A stretch of 64,000 bases of DNA from Sclerodactyla briareus (taxonomy: Eukaryota; Echinodermata; Holothuroidea; Dendrochirotida; Sclerodactylidae), in assembly GCA_026419785.1 (NCBI GenBank), contig JAODTK010004555.1, forward strand, positions 334,001 to 398,000, in the 5' to 3' direction. Below, piece by piece: positions 1-12,699 of the stretch. Each line of letters opens with the position of its first letter. The stretch's first letter is position 1. The notes under the pieces are model-generated. The model saw only the letters and a program-made list of their open reading frames with translations. It was not told where the DNA came from and did not search any database. Both the position numbers and the translations under genes were made by a program.

Positions 1-3000
1 AAGAAGAACACTACAGAAATGAGAGAGAAGTTCTCATGGAAATAGTGTTGAGGTGTTAAGGAAATAGGATTCTTAAAGTGAACCGGCAGACAAGGAACAA
101 TGCCACTGGACATGATCCTACAAACCCATCAAATGCTTGTATCCCACCAAAATCATGTGCATATCCTCTAGTATTCAAATCCATGATTGAAATAAAATTT
201 TGCTTGACAAAAGTTCTGAACAGATAGCTGGAGCAAATTATTATTTCTGAAACTCTTCAAGAAATGGAGTATTTTACAGATTCTAAGTCTGTGAGATAAA
301 CAAGTTAAGAACTGGCAGAGCAATGGGTTACATTGGATTCTGCTAATATTGTAAGTCAATCTTTGAACCACCTATGAGGATATTAGATAGTGCCCTCAAG
401 TGTTGTTCCTTGTCAGCAGATAATTATGAAAAAAATCTGCATGTTGTGATGTGAACTGTTAGGAAATATTCCTTTTGCTTGATTGAAAACTTAATACTAG
501 GCGAGTGGCATTAAACATTTTCGATTGTTTTGGGGAGTTTTCAGCTGCCCATATATATCATGTTTTTTTCCTTTTCAGTCAGAATTTGAGCTTGGTCACT
601 TATGTGTGACTTTCGCTGGACCCCTTTGAGCCGGTGGTCGGGGGCTGGGGAGGAATAAAAAAACAATACATGCACACATGCTTCAAATACATCATGATTA
701 TTCATTATATTAATATTTAAACAAAAGAAAAAACATATCAACAAAGATTACAGTTTAGAACTATGAAACATAATTTACATATTTTTTCCCCATTTTTTAC
801 AACCTCCAACAGCATATACATTTATTTTTTTATACACGAACATGAAGCTATTAACAGTTTCAAGACAACAATAACAACATTTTACATGACAATACAATAT
901 ACTATACAACTGCCTTGTGTGTGATGTGTGTTTCAATTAATCCATTAAAGTGTCCTTAACTTGAGTGTTGTGTGCAGAGGGTTAAGGGGGTATTGTATTA
1001 ATGGGGGAGGGGTATGGTTCAGCAAGGAAATTTGTTCAAAAAATATGATCACACGGCTGCCTCTTCTTGATGATAAATTTGGAATTGGTTCAGAGCATAG
1101 AAGATACTCTCGAATGGATAACTTGCATATTGAAAGATTGTTTAATTATTACAAATTCTAGATGTCAAGCAGAAAATGTGTAACTCTCGTGAGTACTGTT
1201 CATGACAATTTAGAATGTTGCGAGTTTGACACATTTGCTGAGATATTTGCTATGTGTTATTACATCTTGGGCAGTATGAGGCCAATTTTGTTTAGCTGAT
1301 GGTATAGTGGGGTAATACTTTAATACAATGGGGGATCTAGGTGGGGGTCGCTATGTAGTAATGGGTAAGGAGGCATTGCTCAACTATAGAACCCCCTTGA
1401 CCCTCTGCCAAGTACAATATCCATCTTATTATGTTTGTCACCTTGTTTTGCTATGTGTGTTGTGCGTGTTGATAGTTTGTGTAACTGTACAATTGGGTTT
1501 CACCACCTATTTTCAGTACCTGTCAACCTCTTAAACCTTGTTCGTCCGTAATTGTTGTCCCTGTTTTTTTTAGTACAAACATAATTTCTGATTCTACCTC
1601 TCTCCTCTCTTCATAGTAAAACTATCTCTGGTGAATTGTGACCTTATCATCTTTCTTATAATTTAGCAAAATGTGAACACTGCAACAATATTATTTAATA
1701 CAGGTGATAACCAGAATACATCAAATTTGGACATATTAATTAAGGGAAATATTTCAGATGACAATTTTTATTCATCAAAACAATTTTTTTTTTTATACAT
1801 GTGCAATATTTATACATACAACATTTTACATTCCACAACATTAAAATGTGAACCTATTTTTTACCTATAAAAATTATATATATATACAAAAGTTACATAA
1901 ACAACATTACAAAACCTTATGAAACCACTCCTGCTTATTCCTCACAATTTGCCTGAGAACTTGCCTAAAGATGAATCTGGCTAGGATAAAGGAGAAACTG
2001 AATTGTAATATTTATGACTGGGTGTTCCAGAGTGCTCCATCATAGTGATTGTCAGCTTGTTGACGTATAAATGAAGGACAAGTCTCCCTTTGAGAAAATG
2101 AACTGTTTGACTTTTTTATTACAGCTTCACAATGTCAACAGTGGAGTTCTTTATTCGTCTTCCATCAGAAGGTGTTAATTCATTGATTTTGATCCAAGTG
2201 CTACATTTTTTTTGGCCTGGGTGACACACGTTTTGACAAGGTGGTGAAGCTAATTCTATAATGTTGTACGGGTACACCACTCAGGCAGACCAGCTAGTAG
2301 GAAACACTGAGAAGAAGCTCAGGATATGGCAAGACCAGAGAAATCTGCAGCTATTCTGAGTTCACCAGTTGTGTGCTTTCCTTCAAGTGAAATAAAAGTA
2401 TGTTCTTGTCTGATGTAACACAACTGGAAAACTTTCTGGCACATGACTCTATCTATGCTATAAATACCTTCTCCTTTTTGTTGTTCTGCTGTTAATGAAC
2501 AATGTCCATTATTTCCAGACAACATCTTGAAGAAAGTCCCATGTCACTTGGCTAATTAGTTTTGGACATGGGATTTCGTGCGTTTTGTGTGGGAAACGCA
2601 GGAGGGAAGCATAAAAAACACAGTTGAGAAAGTTTTGTACTTTATAAGGCAAGGTTTTGTTCTCAGAGAGTTTACTCTTCTCTGTCCAATGTCAAATATC
2701 AATGATGTATGTCATATAGAAGCCTCCAGTAAATGCTCGCTTCGAAATTTATGGGAGTTTCCAATCTCCAAACCCTTTGAATATCAAGGATTTGTTGAAA
2801 CATTGCATGGTGGTCTACTTATTGATGGTATGATTACTATTGATGAGAAATAATCTGAAATGGAGAAGACCTTGCCCTATATAGTTGGAAATATCTAGCT
2901 GGAAAACATAAAACAACATACATTTTTACCACAGTACTACATTTTAAAACATGCCTTCCAAAACATAACATTATACATTACTGCCAATATATACAAAATA

Positions 3001-3230
3001 CAATAAACAAAAATATTACAAAATCAGGTTATTTACATAGGTGGAAAAAAGCTGTAATTCATTTGAACTTTCAGTTTCATGAGCTTGATATACAGCAAGA
3101 AATGCATCTTGGTGATAATTTGGTTCCTTTGGCCTATCCATGTATGCTTTCCCTGACAAGCTGTGAAATTCGGCAGAGTCTGTAACTTCAGTGTTTCAGC
3201 CATCTCTCAGAACATGTGTTTGCTGTTGAC
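1..3230. other. AT-rich non-coding DNA, no gene recognised
   Basis: No ORF here has recognisable protein features. The longest, 91 codons at 2578-2853 (+), has no domain I know. Several AT-rich stretches (about 660-900, 1780-1930, 2880-3040) have similar composition, and the exact 14-mer ACAACATTTTACAT occurs at 874-887 and 1818-1831. They could be fragments of one repeat or the antisense of 3' untranslated regions; the sequence does not decide. Confidence 0.4.
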
Positions 3231-3269
3231 GCATGGCCTGATGTGTGGCTTGTGTGTGGTAAGGTGTTT

Positions 3270-3570
3270 GTTTTTTGAATGCCTGGTAGGTAGCAACTAG
3301 CAAATACTGGCCTTCAGTTGCCTCCGGACTGACCAAGTATGATTATATTTTTAAAGAGGTAAATGTATGATTGGAAGTATCATTGAATGCTGGCAAATGT
3401 TTTTGCATGCTGGCAACTGAAAGGGATTGCCACTGAATGCCTGTCAGTGTTGTTAAGATGCCTGTGAATGCCCATTGATGTCTGATGGTGTCGATACTTA
3501 CGGGGTGATGTCATTGAATGCCGGGCAAGGTCATTGAATGCCTATGGATGTCTATAAATGCCTGATGGTG
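3270..3570. repeat. Degenerate array of TGAATGCC-type words
   Basis: The words TGAATGCC, TGAATGCT, GGATGTCT and CTGATGGTGT recur at irregular spacing, for example CATTGAATGCC twice between 3510 and 3545 and CTGATGGTGT at about 3481 and 3562. This looks like an old short-unit tandem repeat. There is no open frame across it. Confidence 0.55.
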
Positions 3571-3579
3571 TAATGCTGA

Positions 3580-4848
3580 TATTTAATCAATGCATTCAGA
3601 ATGTCATCTTTCTCCATGACAAGATCATGGCTTTACATGGGCTATTACCACTATTTAACCAAAGCCCATCACATTAGTAACCTAGTAGAGACGGTTCCAC
3701 AATCAGTGTATCATAAAAGTAGAAATTGACATTGAGCTTGTTCTGTAATGTGGGTCCAATCTGAACTATGCAAACTAGTATCCAGGATCAATAACTGTTT
3801 CATGTCGATTGTGTCCGGATGGTACCAACGTAGCTGAAATCCTAAATCTTCCACAGATCCTGTCTATTTTCTACCGGAGGTCTGAGGTGTAGTCGCTTTT
3901 CAGCTTATTTTGCATTGGGAGTCATTACTATGCTGTGAATCGCATATTTGCCAACAATAATATAACATTCCCCTATGGCTGATGCGACTGATGGTGACTG
4001 ATCCATTCAACGTCTGTCATGGGAGCAGTTTGTCCACAGGTCAGCTCTGTTCACCCGCAGGTCGAAGATTGCACATGCTGCTCCCCCATTTTTGTGAGCA
4101 CTCAAGTTGGGAATCAGGGGAGGGTGACATCATGCCCACAGCAGAGTCAGCCCACCCTCTTGGTTGTCATTTGCTTAATGTACCACCCGTGCTCAGCCCC
4201 TACCCCCCCCCCCCCCACCCTCCACTTCCTCTCCAGTGATGACATCATGTCTGATACTCCACCATGAGATCACCTGGACAGAAATACCCACTGATTGCGA
4301 GAAGGCAAGATTAGCATTCAGAGAACCCACTTAGTAGCACTGGCTGTTTAGCAGACTAATGTATGCATAACAGTGTTCCAATAGGCTATCCTTTTATCAC
4401 TTTGTAAAACCCAGGATTTGCCAATTAGTCAGAAGAAGAATACTCCTCCAAAAAGGGGAAGAATTTTAATTGATGGTTTCTAACCTGGGTGGAAACACGT
4501 GACAGCCAAATAGTAGGGAGTACTTTGAAGGAAAAGAAGAGTGCCCTGTACTGTTCAAGGACTTGAAGCACAAGGTTCAATTCCTGGCTCATTCCATATT
4601 GGGTCAAATAGTACAACTGATGCAAGATACAGCTGTGAAAATGTCATACGTTACCTTTAAGTTGATGATTCTTTACTAGTTTATGTGAAAGGACACCTGT
4701 TTGAACTGTAAGGTCGTCTTTCTCATTTGGCAAATCACAATCACCGATAGAAGAACGTTCTTAGTAAGTGACTGGTGTGCAAAATTGTGTGTATAATTTC
4801 AGGCCTATAAACTTTTTCATCTATTCTTATTTGCATGTGTGAGGATGT
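3580..4848. other. Unassigned non-coding DNA with a poly-C run
   Basis: The stretch holds a C run at about 4204-4217 followed by short C-rich sequence, and overlapping short ORFs of low complexity. Nothing resembling a conserved gene, RNA or transposon was seen. Confidence 0.35.
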
Positions 4849-4883
4849 TGCTTGTGTGTGTGCATGTGTGTGTGTGTGTGAGT
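4849..4883. repeat. TG dinucleotide microsatellite
   Basis: An imperfect (TG)n run, interrupted once by CA, is read directly from the sequence. Confidence 0.9.
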
Positions 4884-4964
4884 GCATGGAGAGAGTGCTT
4901 TCATTGAACATTGTGGCAGTTAAAGCAAGACATCACAAAACAGATTACATGCATTCAGAATGCA

Positions 4965-5017
4965 TACAAATAGAAGTGGAATTCTCTTCCACGTCTATAC
5001 AAATAGAGGTGGAATTT
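4965..5017. repeat. 20-bp direct duplication with hairpin
   Basis: TACAAATAGAAGTGGAATTC (4965-4984) is followed by a near copy at 4998-5017 with two differences. The spacer contains TTCCACGTCTAT, which pairs with ATAGAGGTGGAA at 11 of 12 positions, so 4988-5014 can also fold as a hairpin. Confidence 0.75.
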
Positions 5018-5019
5018 AA

Positions 5020-8000
5020 TTCATTCTTGTATCAAGAAAAGTACAAAACTCACTAGTATAAAAAACACATTTGTACTTGTAAGACATTTTACTACGAGGG
5101 AACATGTAGTGTCGTAAGCAAACAACATAATGGAAACAATTCAACAAACACATTCAATTCACAACCACACATACAGCATTGTCAGAATAATTTGTTTATA
5201 AAAAAGGAGAAAATGTTAGCATGTGAGGCTCATGTTAATTCGATTTTGACGTAGACTATTTTCACTTGTGTTTATTAAAAAAGGTGACAATCTTCGATAC
5301 ATGAATTAAGTTGAATTAGCATTTTCTTTAACTGAGGATGTTGATTTGGGTGTACTGTTTCCGTAAAATGCTGTTCTTTCAAAGTCTAATGGTATACAAT
5401 GAGTGTTCAGTGTTTGTAAGTCGCGTCAGAGCGGTTACATTGTTTATATTTGACATGAAGGAAACATGAGTGAATGTCAGTATATGTCTGTACTGTGTGA
5501 TTTAAGTTGGATTAAGATTGGGTCATTGGATATCTTCATGAATAATAGAGGTAGTGACCCTGAACAGCACTGTATTGTATATCAACGGTGGGAAATACTC
5601 CTGATAGCCCCTTTATATTTTCCACAGATTTGGTAAAACCAAGTAAGAAAAATTGTGCAAAGGACACAGTTTTCACTTGCAGTTAGGATGGCGTGAATTT
5701 TTTCACTGAAAATGGAGATGCTAAGACATTGTTTAAAACTCAGTTTTGCTCTATTGTACTTGATGTTCCATCCAATTTCTTTACGATGTTCATGCTGGTC
5801 ATCTTTGATTTTTCATTTCGTAGGCCAGTGTGAAATCTTCTATCAAAAACATGATTATCATTGCCAAGCCGGGTTTGGGTAAAAATGATAAGACATTCTT
5901 GTCGCCATGTCGGTGTTAAGGTACATTCAGGTCATTGTTAGTGTTTAGAGGATTAGTTTGTGATGACCTCGGACAATTTGCTTTCGTGTGGTCACATTAC
6001 TGCATAGATTTTGGCTGCTGTGCTATCCGAATGCTGACAGTGCACCACAATGAGAACAAGGCTGGTGTCTAACAAGAAACTATCACTCTCCAGAGACGAA
6101 CTGATAGTTCTGTTTCATGATATATTGAGTGTTAAATAACTTGGCAGCCAAACAGGTCTTTTTGATTAAAGATTGATGTCGTAATTGTCGATCAAAAGGC
6201 TAACACTAACAGACAACCAAAACCGTTACCCAGGTGTATATACTTTGTAAACTCAACGGGGGACTGACTTTATATAATAATCCGACATATAGTATTTGCA
6301 TCAGTAGATTTGCTCATTAGTAGAGCGGGGACCCAGAACTGTTGCAAAACGTTCAGAAAAGCCCTTTATGCAGTTCCTGTTGGACGCAGGCATGGGGTGG
6401 TACGTTCACTTGAACATCCTTATTGCGAGATTGCACCATAGATTGGTTTTGGGGAACAATTTGATGCATAATTAGTTCCTAAAAATTGAATGTGCATCTC
6501 CCACCATGTTGAAGAGCTGCATGCTAAACTGGTACAGAGAATCTTTATGAAAATATTGCTTCAAATAATGCACTTAGGCCTATTTACTTCCTCTAAAGCT
6601 ATGTTTGCAGGCACAGTTGGTTGGACCGTGAATTGTAGGCGATGCGGTGCTTGCATGTTTTGTTAGTTACATGAATTATAGACCATGTAATATCTCTGGG
6701 CTCGTGTTCAATTATTAGGTTATCAAAATGTCACGTATTCCACAGGACAGAATGTTCTGCCTGATGCAATGAAGTAACGACAACGATGTTATTTGCTCAT
6801 CGGAGGCTACCACACACTGGCCAATCCGACCGAAGACAAGAACTAAGGTTTTCAGTCTGGTCTGGCAGTGTACGACTAAGTTTGTTCCAGTTTTTTTAAG
6901 TTTGTTCCTAAGTTTGTCCTCTGCGAGTTCATGTCGAGTCAAGTCTAACCACAAGACCAATATTAAACGTGTCGATATCCAAAACAACTCAAGCCAGTCG
7001 AAGTGAGTCTTGGTATGGAACAAACTTTGCCGCACATGGAGAATCGAACAGGACCGAAGGGTTTCGAGATGGTCACGCGTTTGGTCTGGTCATTGGGCGA
7101 GCCTTCAGTTTGCTATTAGATATTCGAGCCATGCTACATTTCTAGATAGTAGATAGTGGTCATATTGTAGTTACTTCGGCGAGTGGTGCAAATGCGTCAG
7201 CCCTCAACTATGCATGCACATCACCTCTTATAAACAACAACCTACGCCTCTCAATTGATTGCAATACACCTCACCTAATATTCCGACAACGGATACAAGA
7301 TGGTGGACCCTACTCGCCACAGACCCGGAGTACTTCAAAACCTATTTTATTCAGGCTTGTCAGTCTTGAAAAAGACGTTGGAATGACTTGTTTTGTCATC
7401 TGGTTCAGAAAATTACATTCTACTTTCGTTTTTAAGGCTAGGCGTAGTATTATACACAATTCCCAGTAATTGTGGAAGTTTTTTTTTAATTGCGGAATAT
7501 GGCTGGCCCAATATTAAAAACTTTACAGCTCAGTAAACGCTTTCTTTTGTACTTTTAGAGCTTGGATCGGAGGGCTGGTTGAGTGTTGTTGTGAGCCGCC
7601 ACAGTCGGCCCAATTCATCCACCCATCGTACCATTCATAGTAATGTTGACTTTCCGGAATCTCAAGAGGTATGTTCCCTGACGGATGTTGATCAAAACTT
7701 GGGACACCATGCTCATTAGCCCATGGGGCACCTCAAGGATGATTGATGGGACATGGACGATTGGTTCTAGTACGAGTTCAGGGAAATTTGATCAAATGTC
7801 ATTGAAGCCTGGGATAATGAACTGCTCCCTCTACAGATTAAGTTGATTACCATGGGACTCTGTGTTCTCATGAAACAGTGTACTACGGGGTTGAATTTCG
7901 TTGAAAGGGTCTAGAGGGACGAGTCCTCGTAGTACCACAGAAACCCAAACCAAGCAAGAAGAGAAAGAATCACCCTTCCCCCCCCACCCCCCCCCAAGTT

Positions 8001-8160
8001 CATTCGAAACAATTCAAGACGTCTTGTAGGCATTTACACTTACAGCCCATAGACTAAACATCTTCCACGGGATTTACCCACCCACCAGTCAACACTGCGG
8101 AAGATGATTCTTAGTAGAGTCAGTAACGTCGTGGTGTTTGTAGAACATTCAAAGTAGTCG
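5020..8160. other. Unassigned intergenic or intronic DNA
   Basis: No convincing gene. The longest frame (106 codons, minus, 6715-7035) has no recognisable motif and biased composition. A C-rich tract lies at 7977-7996, and AAGTTTGTTCC is repeated around 6877-6910. No tRNA, splice-bounded exon or transposon end was identified. Confidence 0.35.
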
Positions 8161-8199
8161 AACGAACTTGATACAGGCTCGCGTTTCTACAGGAGATTG

Positions 8200-9120
8200 T
8201 GCTGACAAGAGGTGTCACACACACATCGACACACCAATACACGCATACCGAAGGCACGAGCAGAACTGCTAGATTCCCTTTGCCTTCCAAAAGATATCAG
8301 AGAGGAAAGCATAACTGGACTGTCAGACGAGTAGTAGGCAACTCTATGGTGCATGGAGCTGCAGAATATTTATTCCAGCAGGTTGCCGATGTGGAGAGCA
8401 TTATGTAGCATAATAGATCCCATTTATTTAATTAATCAAAGAATCGCTTTTGGCTGGGAGATCAAGTGCAAAGTATCAATTTCATGTTTTCCAGCATTCA
8501 TCATTATGCTGGAAAATGGGAAAACATGGGGACGACATATTTTGATATATTTTTCAATTTGCAAACTTGCAAGATTTATGAGAAGGACAACCGAATAGTT
8601 CACATTTTCAGTATGATGACTGATATACAACTTCAGGGATTTGCCCCTTGTTGACTTCATGTCAGCTCCTGTTAAAGTAGTTCATTTTTAGCGAAGAGAT
8701 GAATGACCCTGTGAATTTTCCTTCAAAGTGTACATTTGCACTAGCTGTCAGACATATGCGTTGGTTTGAAGCTCAGGCAGGATTCTGGGTTCCGAGGAGG
8801 GCACGAGATAGACGGACACGGCTGCGTGATACGGATGAACGAGATTCCCCCATGGGCTTCGATGTTTCGAGGTCGGGGTTCGCGCAACTCATCAGGGTGG
8901 GGTCATTATTGCGGTACAGAGTACGAGTTCACCACTTCCAGTTCATATTCGACACGAGGGGGGCGATCAACCTCACTGGGGCATCGAACGGGTCGACCGG
9001 AGTAGGCACAGGAGGAGGGAGCTACCTGAAAACCATTGCGAGGACGAACGGACCCCAAACCGATTGTATACTATGGAAGAGCGCTGGGCGAAGCAAAATC
9101 AGAGTTCCACGAATGAGACG
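8200..9120. repeat. Long diverged direct repeat, copy 1
   Basis: This is the first of three related segments. It begins with CA-rich sequence and AATACACGCAT, then a block around GACTGTCAG-AGTAGTAGGC, then AGCTGCAGAAT (about 8357), a GGGAGATCAAGTGCAAAGTA block (about 8458) and a GC-richer block with TGCGTGATACGGAT and GATTCCCCCA (8825-8853). The same landmarks recur in the same order in copy 2, offset by roughly 810-945 bp. Short ORFs here (up to 141 codons) differ between copies, so the unit is probably non-coding. Confidence 0.65.
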
Positions 9121-10060
9121 GTAAATGTGCTGTCAGGACTCGTGAGTAGTAGGCCTACTCTTCTCGCGGAGCTGCAGAATTATTGTCTCTTTCAAGTACA
9201 CTTGGTTAACACTCGTCTACCATCTCGTCTAATCGGCTCTGTTGTTAACGGAAGGCCATAGGTTTTTGCGCACACCATGCACTCTAAACGTGACGTGATT
9301 TGAGAGTAGTTTGCGAGGTTGGAGAGTAGTATGTAGCTATAATATATCCGTTTATATAAAATTCATCTAACTCACTTTTGGCCTGAAGATAAAGTACAAA
9401 GTATCAAAGCAGGCAAACGCGTTTCCTGCATTTATTCATTAATGCTGGAAATGTTTGGGTGAGGAAACTTACTGTTTCATACATACTTTGATACTTTTCA
9501 CTATTTGCAACTTACCAATATTTGGCGAGATGGGACAACGGAAGTATTACAACATTTTAGGGATGCCGATGAGTCCAGAAAACTCGGGGATTTCCCCTTG
9601 GTAAAGATTCATTTTAGCCCCTGTGTTAAAGTTTCATTTTTGCCAATTGATTTAGCCCCTCATTTAGGTGGTTTGGACTTTTCATCTAGCTGTCGGAACA
9701 TATGGTTGGCATAAAAGCTCAGGATCTAGAAGGACGGCCACAGATGCGTGATACGCCGATTAAAACGATTCCCCCACACATGGACCTTCGAGGGAGGATG
9801 TAGGTTTCTCGCGCACCATCAGGTTGGGGTCTCCGGTTCCGTAGTAATAACTTCCCCCAAACTCCCGGTTCATATTCAGCAGCAAGAGCGGGCGACTACA
9901 ACCTCTACTGGTTGGGCAGAGACCAGAGGTAAGAACGGAGAGTGGAAGAAAGGCGCTGCTTGAAACATGCGAGGGTGTGGGAACGTGCCCACACCAATGT
10001 ATACCTGTAATGCGAGAGCGCTGGGGAGGAGCAGCGAATCAGCTGTTCCAGAATGAGGAC
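9121..10060. repeat. Long diverged direct repeat, copy 2
   Basis: Landmarks of copy 1 recur here: GTAGTAGGCCTACTC (9146), AGCTGCAGAAT (9170), GATAAAGTACAAAGTATCAA (9387), GATGCGTGATACG (about 9743) and GATTCCCCCACA (about 9768). Identity by eye is patchy, with indels, so the duplication is old. Confidence 0.65.
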
Positions 10061-10533
10061 TGGTCGCGAAAGCATGTATGTGTGTGACGTGGGATGTACG
10101 TTCTTCTAGTTTTTGTATGGTATACCCGCTGTGCAGAAAATCGAACCTACACAAGGACTGGCAAGGGGTGCAGCTAGAGCACTTATTCACTCGTGGGACC
10201 ATCTTGACCCTCAAACATCAGGACAAACTCGAGAAGGGAGAAGGAGGTCCACTATTTATATCTGCTATAAACCAAGCCCTGCAAATAATGCTGAAAATCA
10301 GACAAAAAGGGCTCTTGCAAAGAAAAGCTTGCTGCAGCAGGTGTACATTGTGGCGCCACGAAGAAAAACCCAAGATGATTTGGTACATCGGGCATACGGG
10401 GGACGACTCGGGAAGGTTTGGTGGCTTAATGTGAAGTATTCAAAAATTCGAATGAATCTGACTTAAATAAAATAAATCCGCTTTTAAATATCACCAACCC
10501 TGGATGAAGTTCACATTGACGAACATAACCTCC

Positions 10534-10560
10534 CATTACGACTCAGCTCTGGTCGTAATG
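10534..10560. repeat. Perfect 9-bp hairpin
   Basis: CATTACGAC (10534-10542) and GTCGTAATG (10552-10560) are exact reverse complements around a 9-nt loop. No T run follows, so it is not a terminator; it may be a decayed palindrome of a small element. Confidence 0.8.
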
Positions 10561-10744
10561 TTTGGTTTGCTCAGATAGAGAAGGATTGGCACTATGGTGG
10601 ACTTTAATGACCTTGACCTGTACATTAAAAACAAAACACAAAAGGGTTCACCCCCATCACTTAGCAATCCAAGTCCTAATTTGAACTTCATACATGCCTT
10701 GCGTTCTTTGGACATTATGCTGACAAGCTTTTTAGGACTTTGTC

Positions 10745-11000
10745 CTGTGACTGAACAAGGGTGTAACACACACACAACACTTACACACGACACACAACAA
10801 CAACAACACTACACACGCACCACACCACACACACATAGGCACACCAGTGCATGACTACATAGATCCTTTTGCCTCCGACAGAGAATGGAAAAGAAAAGTA
10901 AATTGGTTGTCAGGAACTGTGACTAGTAAGGCCCACATTCTCGTCAAGCGCAAAATCATTCATTCCTGTCAAGTTGCAATTTGGTACCAGTTGTCTTAAC
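10745..11000. repeat. Long diverged direct repeat, copy 3 (partial)
   Basis: CA-rich sequence is followed by CCTTTTGCCTCCGACAGAG, TTGTCAGGAACTGTGACTAG and TAAGGCCCACATTCTCG. These match the start of copies 1 and 2 (CCTTTGCCTTCC at about 8276; TGTCAGGACTCGTGAGTAG at about 9131). The copy is cut off before the later landmarks. Confidence 0.5.
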
Positions 11001-11377
11001 CATTCTTCATGAATTATAAAACGCAGTGGAGTTACATCATCATGAATCAGCGGTTCCCAAGGGAGCTCAACAATCACTTCAGGAACGCGAAACTCTACAG
11101 ATTATGTGTGGTCTATTTTTGTAGAGTAACTGTTCAAAATACCACCAAGGAGGACAGGTACATGCTCAGAATCAATCTTGTCTTGGCGCGCACATATATG
11201 TGCTAACATGCATTGGGTAAACCTTTAATAAATACTAAGCATCCCACTAGACCCTATACACAGCAGGCCAAGTATCCATAGTAAATGCAAACCTGTCTGT
11301 AAGGAGGGAGGATTTTGTGCCATTCTTTTACAGATAACATTTTGCCCCTCCATTAATTGTCATTGCACCTTGAAGGC

Positions 11378-11931
11378 GGCCAATGGTCAAGTTAATAGAC
11401 CTGGAATTTTGATACTTTCTATTCATCACATTATGAAAGCAGAAATCTCAGACAACATTTCATCGTTTTATGTACCGAATGAGGCACATACCGATATTGG
11501 CAAATTTGGCCTTGTGACATCATGGAGGGGCGGGGGGGGGGGGGGGCGCGATCCCATAATCATGTCAATGTACACCATGTAACTTTCTGCAATCTGGTCG
11601 CACAAACTATAGATGGGATCTAGATGAAAACCTACAATTTCGTTCACGATATACTAAGAATATTTATAATAACCATTTATAGGTGAATATCCGCTTCGTT
11701 TCCCGTTATCTTGGCGCAAAAAGCAGCATTTACTGTGTAAGGTGTCTATGGGCGACCTTTGCAAATCTTTTCCCCTGTGATGTCATAGATTCCGAATTTC
11801 TCGGAACGTAATTTAAATATCTCAACAGTGATAGCTAGAAACCTCCAAATTTGGATGTGGAGTTTTTTCATATGAACCTCTTTTCCCACCTTGGCTTAGT
11901 TTGAAGCAAATCCGTTACATGACCATTGGCC
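11378..11931. mobile_element. Possible MITE bounded by a 12-bp inverted pair
   Basis: GGCCAATGGTCA (11378-11389) and its exact reverse complement TGACCATTGGCC (11920-11931) bound 554 bp without coding capacity. The similarity extends weakly outward (CTTGAAGG against AAGATTAAAGG). No target duplication could be fixed. A poly-G run (about 11527-11546) lies inside. Confidence 0.35.
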
Positions 11932-12155
11932 TTTAATCTTGAACACCCTATGGGGCTACCACGAATCTATGATAACCCTGACCGAAATGATGGGTAATTC
12001 AACCTCAATGGAAAAGAAGAAGCAGAAGCATTTGTGCAGTTTTCTACATATGGCCAGGGTTACTGAGAGCATTAGAAGCAAAATTCAAATCAAAACAAAC
12101 TACGATCCAGTAATGCCCATTTAGTCATCTTTTCACAGTTTACAGACGGACAACA

Positions 12156-12210
12156 AATAGATAGGTGATAGATAGATGAGATAGATGAGATAGATAGCAT
12201 AGATGTAGAT

Positions 12211-12242
<32 letters not shown>

Positions 12243-12297
12243 TAGAGGGATGGATGGCTGATATGGCTGGATAAATAGATGATTGATAGATAGATAG
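12156..12297. repeat. GATA microsatellite
   Basis: Imperfect (GATA)n with GATG and GGAT variants, longest pure part about 12216-12240. It directly abuts the 3' tail of the antisense LINE. A shorter GATA run lies at the other end of that LINE. Confidence 0.9.
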
Positions 12298-12699
12298 TTT
12301 AGTTTAGTTAGTTTAGTTTAGTTAGTTTAGTGAAAAAAAGGTCAGGAAAGGACCAAAATCCTCAGGAGAACACCGAATACAAAACAACCCAAAAGAGAAG
12401 AACACCCCAGAGTTCGAGGAATTCGCCCCAATTCTGGAAAATAAATCAAGCTGTTCTTGAATGATTCCACACTCTTGACAGAACAACATCTCCAGGAAGG
12501 TATTCCACTCATAAAATACTATATGGAGAAGAAAATTTCGAATGTCTATCTAATCGTTTACCCACGAAGTTAGCAATGACCCCTATTGGTGGTAACTTTG
12601 AAAAACTCAAAGAAATATTGGAAGGAAAGGCCCTCGAAACCATGAAAAAATCCTAAGAACCTGAAATCAAATCAGCACGAAACGGATTCGTATCAGTTG

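Noticed and set aside
2578-2853. 91-codon plus ORF as a gene
   Set aside because: No motif, no splice or promoter support, and AT-rich non-coding surroundings.
8699-9124. 141-codon ORF in the 0.9-kb repeat
   Set aside because: The related copies do not keep the frame, so it is probably a chance ORF in a GC-richer part of a repeat.
10534-10560. Transcription terminator
   Set aside because: There is no T run and no upstream gene; a bacterial-type terminator is not expected here.
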